A stretch of DNA of 5,490 nucleotides from Pseudomonadota bacterium. Lineage in GTDB: Bacteria > Pseudomonadota > Gammaproteobacteria > Steroidobacterales > Woeseiaceae. This document shows positions 1 to 5,490 of the stretch, in pieces; position 1 is the stretch's first letter; the number at the start of each line of letters is the position of its first letter. Location: NCBI GenBank assembly GCA_022565135.1, contig JADFKA010000141.1, positions 1-5,490 of the forward strand. The letters are read 5' to 3'. The translations under genes were made by a program, and so were the position numbers. The notes below the pieces were generated by a model. That model was not told where the DNA came from, ran no database searches, and saw nothing but the letters and a program-made list of their open reading frames with translations.

Positions 1-208
1 GACCCAGGCCGAGCGGACCGACCCGATTCGGCCCAATGCGCGCCTGCATGCTGCCGATCACCTTGCGCTCGAAATAAGTCGAGAAAGCGACGGTCAGCAT
101 CACGACGATCACCACGAACAGAACCTTCCATGTCACTATCGTCACGTACTGCACGAGTGGTGGTAGCGAATTCCACATTCCCAATCCGTAGTTGATGATG
201 TCGCTCAT
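1..208 (-). CDS. nuoH: NADH-quinone oxidoreductase subunit H, N-terminal part (partial)
   Basis: The first 69 codons of NuoH (ND1 homologue); the gene runs off the low-coordinate edge. NuoH is a cytoplasmic-membrane subunit that forms most of the quinone access tunnel and links quinone chemistry to the proton-pumping arm. The visible part has a short polar start, one transmembrane helix at about residues 21-43 (rich in Val, Ile and Leu), then the family signature FERKVIG (46-52) and QARIGPNRVGP (55-65). E47 is the conserved Glu of the ERK motif. The start is chosen at the ATG at 208-206, which overlaps the nuoG stop as ATGA. An alternative Met at residue 11 would also leave the helix intact but lacks that junction. 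The frame is open to base 1 with no stop. Confidence 0.95.
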   Translation of the reverse strand, partial: MSDIINYGLGMWNSLPPLVQYVTIVTWKVLFVVIVVMLTVAFSTYFERKVIGSMQARIGPNRVGPLGLG

Positions 209-2379
209 GACGCAGAACCCGTATCGGCGGCGCGTCTCGCTGCAGCTGTCATTTGCAGCGCATTCGCGCGTCTCACGAGGCCATCGACCGAATATAGTGG
301 CGTATCGATTTCGGCTTGCCGCGCGTCCGTACCTTGCGGCGCCGCAATCTTCTTGCGACCCGGGTAATCGTTGTCCGGCGACACATGACCAAGCTGACCC
401 GCGATTTCACTTTTGACGTCTTCGCTGGTCACGTAATCGAAATCGGGGGCGCCGAGCAAATTGCCGATGACACGCAGGACTTTCCAGGCCGGTCGCGATT
501 CGCCGACGGGATTCGCGACACCGGAAAAACTCTGCCAGGTTCCAGCCACATTGACGTAAGTTCCCGAGGTCTCAGCGAATGTACCAATCGGCAGCAGCAA
601 ATCGGTCGATTCCATCAAGGCGTCCGAGACAAATGGCGTCAGTGCCACAACGAACTTCTGCTTTGCCAATTTAGCGACTGCGTCGGTGCTGGCAAACAAA
701 TCCACATCCGGTTCCAAATTGACAAGCACAATGGCATCAAGTGCTTTGTCGAGCATTGCTCCAGCATGCAGCCCGGTCTTGCCACGTTTCACGCCGCCTG
801 CCAGACGGTGCGGCAGAACGCCCGCCAAGTGAGCACCTGCAGCGTTGGACCCTGCGGACAGGTAGCCAAGTCTGGCATCCGTCAATTTGGCAATGCAGGC
901 CGTCAGGGCCCTGACGGCGCTGTAGGCCTGATCTCGCACGGCGATATTGCCGAGCAAAACCAGCCCCGCATCTGCGTCATTGAGTGACGCAACCAGTTGT
1001 TTCTGCTCCGCATTGGCTTTAACTCCATTACACAGGTCCGAGACCGATCCCGGCAGTTTTTTTCGACCTGCGGCAGCAACGGCTACGCCTGACAACAATT
1101 CAACGAGGCCGGCATCGCATAGATAATTGGCGACGTGAAAATAGTAGTCGTGCCTGACACTACTGATGAAACTGACTTGCGCGCCTGCCAGTGACGCTTT
1201 GCGTAAACGATGCGCAATAATGGGCGCTTCGTGGCGTACGTTTGAGCCCACAACGAGTATCGCATTCTGTGTCTCGATGTCCGCGATATCGCAGCCGAGC
1301 CACGGATAGACAGGATCATTGTCCTGATCCGAAAAATCGCGGCGACCAAGTCGACAATCTATGTTCGCCGTGTCGAGATGATCGGCAAGTCGTGCCAGAA
1401 GATGCGCTTCTTCGAGCGTGACGCTTGGCGATGCGAGAATACCCACCTTATCAGGCTGCGCACATTTGAGCGCATCAACGCTACGTGACAGTGCTTCTTC
1501 CCAGTCGAGCTCGCGCCATTCACCACTTACTTTGATACGCGGCAGCGCCAGGCGATCGCGGCTGTATATCGCCTCATAGCTGAATCGATCGCGATCGGCC
1601 AACCAGGTTTCATTAATACTTTCGTTGGCTTTGGGGACAACGCGCTTTATGGTGCCACGAAGAACGTGTGCGTACATGTTGGAGCCAACACAATCGTGCG
1701 GTGAAATCGTTGCCCGTTGCTCCATCTCCCAGGCGCGGGCGCTGTATCGATACGGCTTGTTATTGAGGGCACCGACAGGACACAAATCAATAATATTGGC
1801 TGAGAGCTCATGGTCGACACTCATTTCGACATAGGTTTCGATCTTCAGGTCCTCGCCCCGCCCTGTTGTACCGAGCAGCGGCATGCCCGTGATCTCTTCG
1901 CCAAAACGCACGCATCGGGTGCAGTGGATGCACCGGGTCATATCGGTTGAGACGAGCGGGCCTATGTCCTTGTCTTGAACGACGCGCTTGCCAGAGTTGT
2001 AACGCGAAACATCGCGGCCGTAACCCATCGCGAGGTCCTGCAACTCACATTCGCCACCCTGATCACAAATCGGGCAGTCGAGCGGGTGGTTGATTAACAG
2101 AAATTCCATCGTCGCTTTTTGTGCAGCGATCGCCTTCGCCGAGCGCGTGAAGACTTTCATGCCCTCCACCACCGGCGTAGCACAGGCAGGCATTGGCTTC
2201 GGCGCATTTTCGATTTCGACCAGGCACATACGGCAATTCGCGACCACGCTCAGTTTTTCGTGATAGCAAAAGCGCGGTATGTACGCACCGATCGCATCTG
2301 TCACCGCCATGACCATCTGGCCCGTGCGAGCCTCGACCGGCTTGCCGTCAACTTCGATATTTACGATGTCATCACTCAT
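205..2379 (-). CDS. nuoG: NADH-quinone oxidoreductase subunit G (75-kDa, iron-sulfur subunit)
   Basis: The 724-residue 75-kDa subunit carries electrons from NuoF towards NuoI and NuoB. The N-terminal ferredoxin domain (about 1-80) holds the N1b [2Fe-2S] ligands C38, C49, C52 and C66. The His-Cys segment holds the N5 [4Fe-4S] ligands H98, C102, C105 and C111. The next domain (about 140-215) holds the N4 ligands C150, C153, C156 and C200. From about residue 220 a molybdopterin-oxidoreductase-like domain follows; in complex I this domain binds no molybdenum cofactor. Its start has only one cysteine (C230), so the N7 cluster found in E. coli and Thermus is absent. The length fits the N7-lacking proteobacterial type and is shorter than the roughly 900 residues of E. 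coli. The ATG lies 5 bases after the nuoF stop, with no good ribosome binding site. M1 is preferred because the first ferredoxin strand begins immediately (IVNIEVDG). The TGA stop overlaps the nuoH ATG by 4 bases. Confidence 0.97.
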   Translation of the reverse strand: MSDDIVNIEVDGKPVEARTGQMVMAVTDAIGAYIPRFCYHEKLSVVANCRMCLVEIENAPKPMPACATPVVEGMKVFTRSAKAIAAQKATMEFLLINHPLDCPICDQGGECELQDLAMGYGRDVSRYNSGKRVVQDKDIGPLVSTDMTRCIHCTRCVRFGEEITGMPLLGTTGRGEDLKIETYVEMSVDHELSANIIDLCPVGALNNKPYRYSARAWEMEQRATISPHDCVGSNMYAHVLRGTIKRVVPKANESINETWLADRDRFSYEAIYSRDRLALPRIKVSGEWRELDWEEALSRSVDALKCAQPDKVGILASPSVTLEEAHLLARLADHLDTANIDCRLGRRDFSDQDNDPVYPWLGCDIADIETQNAILVVGSNVRHEAPIIAHRLRKASLAGAQVSFISSVRHDYYFHVANYLCDAGLVELLSGVAVAAAGRKKLPGSVSDLCNGVKANAEQKQLVASLNDADAGLVLLGNIAVRDQAYSAVRALTACIAKLTDARLGYLSAGSNAAGAHLAGVLPHRLAGGVKRGKTGLHAGAMLDKALDAIVLVNLEPDVDLFASTDAVAKLAKQKFVVALTPFVSDALMESTDLLLPIGTFAETSGTYVNVAGTWQSFSGVANPVGESRPAWKVLRVIGNLLGAPDFDYVTSEDVKSEIAGQLGHVSPDNDYPGRKKIAAPQGTDARQAEIDTPLYSVDGLVRRANALQMTAAARRAADTGSAS

Positions 2380-2384
2380 GGCAG

Positions 2385-3689
2385 TTACGCGGCGGCCACC
2401 GTGGGGTCATCGACAATACTGCGTCCGTGATTGCGCACCATGTAATCGAATTCGTCATAGAAGTGTTTCAGGAAACTCTGCACGGGCCAGGCCGCTGCAT
2501 CGCCGAGCGCACAAATCGTGTGTCCTTCAATCTTGTTGGCCACATCCAGCAATTTGCCGAGGTCATCTTCCTGGCCGTGGCCATCGACGATGCGGGTCAA
2601 CATCCGGTACAACCAGCCTGTGCCTTCGCGGCACGGCGTACACTGGCCACAGGATTCGGCCATGTAAAATCTTGCTATGCGACGTAGCATGTTCACCATG
2701 CAGGTCGTCTCGTCCATTACCACGACCGCACCAGTGCCGAATGACGATCCTGCGTCCTTCAGTGAGTTGTAATCCATCGTACAATTCATGATGATTTCGC
2801 CAGGCAACACGGGCACTGACGATCCGCCAGGAATGACGGCCTTCAGTTTGCGACCACCCAGCATGCCGCCACTGATTTCAAGCAAGTCCTTAAACGGAAT
2901 GCCCATCGGCAACTCGAAGTTGCCGGGTTTCTGCACATGTCCCGACACTGAAAAAAGCGCAGTGCCGCCGGATCCGTCCGGGCCCAGGCCGGCAAACCAG
3001 GCCGCACCGTTACGCAAAATTGCTGGAACACTTGCAAGGCTTTGCGTGTTGTTGATCGTGGTCGGCTTGCCGTACAACCCATGATTGGCCGGAAATGGTG
3101 GCTTGAAGCGCGGCATGCCCTGCCTGCCCTCCAGCGATTCGAGCAATGCCGTTTCCTCACCGCAGATATAGGCACCGGCGCCGACAAAGGTATACAAGTC
3201 CAAATCGATACCCGATCCCTGGATGTTCCTGCCCAGCAGTCCGGCCTCGTAGGCGTCCTGCACCGCTGCTTCAAATCGCGGCACCGGCTCGTCCATAAAC
3301 TCACCGCGGATGTAGTTGTAGGCCACCGTTGCGCCCATGGCATACGCGGCAATGGCCATGCCTTCCACCACCGCATGCGGGTTGTAGCGCAGCACTTCCC
3401 TGTCGTGGCAGGTACCCGGTTCGCTCTCGTCGGAATTACACACCAGGTATTTCTGTCCAGGCGCGGTACGGGGCATAAAGCTCCATTTAAGTCCGGTCGG
3501 AAAACCGGCACCGCCACGTCCACGAAGCCCCGAGGCCTTGACCTCGGCGATAATCTGATCCGGCGTCAGCTCACCTTTTAGCACTCTGCGCCAGGCCTGG
3601 TAGCCATCGTGTTTTTCGTAGGTCGCAAGCGTCCACGAGTCCGTCGAATCCAGCGTATTGAAACAAACCAGATTTTGTTCCCAGGCCAT
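2385..3689 (-). CDS. nuoF: NADH-quinone oxidoreductase subunit F (51-kDa, NADH- and FMN-binding)
   Basis: The catalytic entry point of complex I: it oxidises NADH through FMN and passes electrons to the N3 [4Fe-4S] cluster. The protein is 434 residues, a normal length. The FMN/NADH fold shows RGRGGAGFPTGLKW (56-69), CNSDESEPG (84-92) and GAGAYICGEETAL (170-182). Comparison from memory with Thermus Nqo1 places NADH contacts at F63, F71, E90, Y174, E179, K196 and F199, all with conserved spacing. The N3 ligands are C347, C350 and C353 (ESCGQCTPCREGTGW) plus C393. The frame stays open for 35 more codons upstream to 3794, but that extension lies inside nuoE and is unlike the family. The ATG at 3689 gives the expected MAWEQN start and a TGATG junction. 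No clear ribosome binding site precedes it, so coupling to nuoE is likely. The gene ends in TAA, 5 bases before nuoG. Confidence 0.97.
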   Translation of the reverse strand: MAWEQNLVCFNTLDSTDSWTLATYEKHDGYQAWRRVLKGELTPDQIIAEVKASGLRGRGGAGFPTGLKWSFMPRTAPGQKYLVCNSDESEPGTCHDREVLRYNPHAVVEGMAIAAYAMGATVAYNYIRGEFMDEPVPRFEAAVQDAYEAGLLGRNIQGSGIDLDLYTFVGAGAYICGEETALLESLEGRQGMPRFKPPFPANHGLYGKPTTINNTQSLASVPAILRNGAAWFAGLGPDGSGGTALFSVSGHVQKPGNFELPMGIPFKDLLEISGGMLGGRKLKAVIPGGSSVPVLPGEIIMNCTMDYNSLKDAGSSFGTGAVVVMDETTCMVNMLRRIARFYMAESCGQCTPCREGTGWLYRMLTRIVDGHGQEDDLGKLLDVANKIEGHTICALGDAAAWPVQSFLKHFYDEFDYMVRNHGRSIVDDPTVAAA

Positions 3690-4180
3690 CAGTCGAGAGC
3701 GTCCAGAATGTGATCCACCTGGGCGTTGGTCAGGTTTTCGTGATACTTGTGATCGACCATCATCATCGGCGCACCACAGCACGCAGCCAGGCACTCCTCC
3801 TCACGCTTGAGGTATATGCGGCCGTCGGGAGTGCTTTCGCCCAACGTAATTCCAAGCTTCTTCTCGACATGCGCGACGATATTGTCTGCACCTCGTAGCA
3901 TGCACGAGATATTGGTACAAATTGCCACGTTGTGACGGCCAACCGGGCGCGTCTGATACATCGAATAAAATGTTCCGACTTCGTACACCTGGATCGGCGG
4001 CAGGTCGAGGTATTCTGCGACGGCGTTCATCAATTCTGCCGTTAGGAATCCCTCGTTTTCATGCTGCACAGCAATCAAGGCACCGATAACGGCCGAACGC
4101 TGTTTCCCCTCCGGGAAACGTGCTTTCAGGAGTTCGATCTCTGCCTTGACATGATCGGACAGCGGCAAGGACGCGCTCAT
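3689..4180 (-). CDS. nuoE: NADH-quinone oxidoreductase subunit E (24-kDa, 2Fe-2S subunit)
   Basis: A 163-residue thioredoxin-like ferredoxin that binds the N1a [2Fe-2S] cluster beside the flavin of NuoF at the tip of the peripheral arm. N1a is off the main electron path. The cluster ligands are C88 and C93 (CTNISC, a C-x4-C pair) and C130 and C134 (CLAAC, a C-x3-C pair). An additional C135 directly follows. The helical N-terminal part contains the family block VYEVGTFYSMY (residues 65-75). The length is typical of bacterial NuoE. The start is fixed by the ATGA overlap with the nuoD stop (4 bases) and a good ribosome binding site. The TGA stop shares one base with the nuoF ATG (TGATG), a layout usually associated with coupled translation and suited to equal amounts of NuoE and NuoF. 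Confidence 0.97.
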   Translation of the reverse strand: MSASLPLSDHVKAEIELLKARFPEGKQRSAVIGALIAVQHENEGFLTAELMNAVAEYLDLPPIQVYEVGTFYSMYQTRPVGRHNVAICTNISCMLRGADNIVAHVEKKLGITLGESTPDGRIYLKREEECLAACCGAPMMMVDHKYHENLTNAQVDHILDALD

Positions 4181-5430
4181 CTATCTACCTCACCAAAAAC
4201 GATGTCTTGCGTACCGATGACGGCGACAACATCGGCCAGCATGTGCCCTTCGACCATTTCCGACATCGCTGCGAGATGCGCAAATCCGGCTGCCCGGATC
4301 TTGACGCGAAAGGGCTTGTTGGCGCCGTCTGAAATGATATAGACGCCGAACTCGCCCTTGGGATGCTCGATCGCCGCATAGGATTCGCCCTCGGGCACGC
4401 AGTAGCCTTCGGTAAAAAGTTTGAAATGATGAATGAGCGACTCCATATCATCTTTCATCTCAATGCGCTTTGGTGCGACGACCTTGTAATCATCCAGCAT
4501 CACGGGGCCGGGGTGATTGCGTAGCCAGTCGATGCATTGCCGGACTATTCGATTGGACTGTCGCATCTCCTCGACGCGAACAAGGTAGCGGTCATAGCAG
4601 TCGCCATTCGTGCCTACTGGTATGTCGAAGTCCATTTGATCGTAGACTTCGTAGGGTTGTTTCTTGCGCAAATCCCATTCGACGCCGGAGCCGCGCAGCA
4701 TCGGTCCCGAGAAACCCAATTGCATCGCCCTGTCAGGTGTGACAACACCGATGTTGACCGTACGTTGTTTCCAAATTCGGTTGTCGGTAAGAAGCGTTTC
4801 GTATTCATCCACACAGGCGGGAAATTTGTCGGTGAACGATTCGATGAAATCCAGCAGAGAGCCATCGCGATTCGCGTTCATGCGGTCGATTTCTTTTTTG
4901 CTGCGAAACTTCGACTGCTGATACTTTGGCATTGAATCAGGAAGATCTCGATACACGCCACCGGGCCGATAGTAGGTCGCGTGCATACGCGTACCGGACA
5001 CCGCCTCGTAGCAATCCATGAGGTCTTCGCGTTCACGGAAGCAATACAGGAATATCGTCATCGCACCGATGTCGAGCCCGTGCGCACCGAGCCACATCAG
5101 ATGATTCAAAATTCGAGTGATTTCATCAAACATTACGCGTATGTATTGGGCTCGAATCGGCACCGTGATGCCCAGCAATTTTTCAATGGCCAGTACGTAG
5201 CCGTGCTCGTTACACATCATCGAGACGTAGTCGAGCCGATCCATGTAACCGATGCTTTGACTGTACGGCTTGGATTCCGCGAGCTTCTCGGTCGCGCGAT
5301 GCAGCAAGCCGATGTGTGGGTCCGCCCTGCGGATGACCTCTCCGTCGAGCTCAAGTATCAACCTGAGCACACCATGCGCGGCCGGATGCTGTGGCCCGAA
5401 GTTCATAGTGTAGGTCTGGATCTCAGTCAT
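4177..5430 (-). CDS. nuoD: NADH-quinone oxidoreductase subunit D (49-kDa subunit)
   Basis: A complete 417-residue protein of the complex I 49-kDa family, evolutionarily related to the large subunit of NiFe hydrogenases. It sits in the peripheral arm next to the membrane and forms the quinone headgroup pocket with NuoB. The N-terminus carries FGPQHPAAHGVLR (residues 11-23), followed by PHIGLLHRATEK (38-49) and DRLDYVSMMCNEHGY (64-78). The C-terminus ends in the family signature GEVDR. H19 and Y68 are 49 residues apart and match the quinone-ligating His and Tyr pair known from bovine (H59/Y108) and Thermus (H38/Y87) enzymes. The length is normal and the closeness to the mitochondrial protein is striking. 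The ATG overlaps the nuoC end by 8 bases, and the family-conserved FGPQHP block lies 10 residues in, so the start is well placed. The TGA stop overlaps the nuoE ATG. Confidence 0.98.
   Translation of the reverse strand: MTEIQTYTMNFGPQHPAAHGVLRLILELDGEVIRRADPHIGLLHRATEKLAESKPYSQSIGYMDRLDYVSMMCNEHGYVLAIEKLLGITVPIRAQYIRVMFDEITRILNHLMWLGAHGLDIGAMTIFLYCFREREDLMDCYEAVSGTRMHATYYRPGGVYRDLPDSMPKYQQSKFRSKKEIDRMNANRDGSLLDFIESFTDKFPACVDEYETLLTDNRIWKQRTVNIGVVTPDRAMQLGFSGPMLRGSGVEWDLRKKQPYEVYDQMDFDIPVGTNGDCYDRYLVRVEEMRQSNRIVRQCIDWLRNHPGPVMLDDYKVVAPKRIEMKDDMESLIHHFKLFTEGYCVPEGESYAAIEHPKGEFGVYIISDGANKPFRVKIRAAGFAHLAAMSEMVEGHMLADVVAVIGTQDIVFGEVDR
4188..4194 (-). promoter_or_regulatory. Strong ribosome binding site for nuoE
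   Basis: The minus strand reads GGTGAGG ending 7 bases before the nuoE ATG at 4180. This is the clearest Shine-Dalgarno-like sequence in the window and it is embedded in the last codons of nuoD (Gly-Glu-Val). The conserved GEVDR ending of NuoD therefore doubles as the initiation signal for nuoE. Confidence 0.7.
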
Positions 5431-5490
5431 CGCCGGATCTCTTAAGACCTGCCGTGTAGCGGTAGTCGTCGCGTATGACCTTCGGCACCA
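5423..5490 (-). CDS. nuoC: NADH-quinone oxidoreductase subunit C, C-terminal end (partial)
   Basis: Only the last 21 codons and a TGA stop are inside the window; the gene continues beyond base 5490. The visible tail begins VPKVIRDDYRY and ends KRSGDD. The V-P-x-V-I-R stretch resembles the usual end of NuoC, the 30-kDa connecting-arm subunit that sits against NuoD. The frame stays open to the window edge. The stop lies 8 bases inside the start of nuoD, in a different frame, which fits translational coupling. The identification rests on this short tail plus its position directly upstream of nuoD. Because nuoC has its own stop and nuoD its own ATG, the two are separate genes here, unlike the fused nuoCD of Escherichia coli. 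Confidence 0.82.
   Translation of the reverse strand, partial: VPKVIRDDYRYTAGLKRSGDD
5438..5443 (-). promoter_or_regulatory. Weak ribosome binding site for nuoD
   Basis: On the minus strand the purine run AAGAGA ends 7 bases before the nuoD ATG at 5430. It is only a partial match to the anti-Shine-Dalgarno complement and lies inside the nuoC coding end. It supports the chosen nuoD start, but re-initiation by ribosomes finishing nuoC is probably just as important. Confidence 0.45.

Noticed and set aside
316..987. A 223-codon open frame on the plus strand, opposite nuoG.
   Set aside because: It lies wholly antisense to a well-conserved gene. Its translation shows no recognisable domain, and long chance frames are common opposite coding DNA. 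The codons it mirrors are fully explained by NuoG.
2380..2384. Possible promoter or terminator between nuoF and nuoG, the only non-overlapping junction.
   Set aside because: The gap is just 5 bases. I see no hairpin plus T-run and no convincing promoter elements in the adjoining end of nuoF.
2843..3523. A 226-codon minus-strand frame overlapping nuoF in another frame.
   Set aside because: It is an out-of-frame shadow of nuoF. The composition is rich in Arg, Pro, Cys and Trp, as expected for a shifted reading of this gene, while the nuoF frame has all family motifs.
3530..3547. An inverted repeat (CCGAGG, six-base loop, CCTCGG) that could fold as a hairpin.
   Set aside because: It is a short stem inside conserved nuoF codons near the FMN motif, with no T-run following on either strand. 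It is most likely a chance result of codon use rather than a terminator or regulatory element.
3042..3581. A 179-codon plus-strand open frame opposite nuoF.
   Set aside because: It is antisense to conserved nuoF codons, with no ribosome binding site or domain that I can see.
3690..3794. A 35-codon N-terminal extension of nuoF to an ATG at 3794.
   Set aside because: The extension is read entirely within the 3' end of nuoE in a different frame, and its Cys, Asp and Arg-rich sequence does not look like NuoF. The ATG at 3689 gives the expected start and a TGATG junction.
4981..5445. A 154-codon plus-strand open frame opposite nuoD and the nuoC end.
   Set aside because: It is an antisense shadow of nuoD. 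The translation is not recognisable and there is no independent evidence of expression.

Overview
The window lies entirely inside a respiratory complex I (NADH:quinone oxidoreductase, NDH-1) operon transcribed on the minus strand. Transcription enters at the high-coordinate end. The order is nuoC (last 21 codons only), nuoD, nuoE, nuoF, nuoG and nuoH (first 69 codons only). Four of the five junctions overlap (8, 4, 1 and 4 bases) and the fifth has a 5-base gap, so essentially every base is coding. There is no room for a promoter, a terminator or an extra gene between the cistrons. No RNA gene, mobile element, repeat array or CRISPR was seen.

The genes cover the electron input arm of the enzyme and the start of the quinone-reducing interface. 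NuoE (N1a cluster) and NuoF (FMN, NADH site, N3 cluster) oxidise NADH. NuoG carries electrons through its N1b, N5 and N4 clusters. NuoC and NuoD form the connecting arm, and NuoD contributes to the quinone headgroup site. NuoH is the membrane subunit that forms the quinone tunnel with NuoB and NuoD. All cluster ligands and substrate residues I could check are present, so this looks like a functional locus rather than a decayed one.

The DNA is moderately GC-rich. nuoC and nuoD are separate genes, unlike the fused nuoCD of enteric bacteria. NuoD resembles the mitochondrial 49-kDa subunit. NuoG is 724 residues and lacks the extra N7 cluster ligands. Together these suggest a proteobacterium outside the enterics, most likely a gammaproteobacterium, although an alphaproteobacterial source cannot be excluded by eye. 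This placement is inference from protein style.

I found no sign of an undescribed system. The observations in Part 2 are minor variations on a well-known operon and carry low interest scores.
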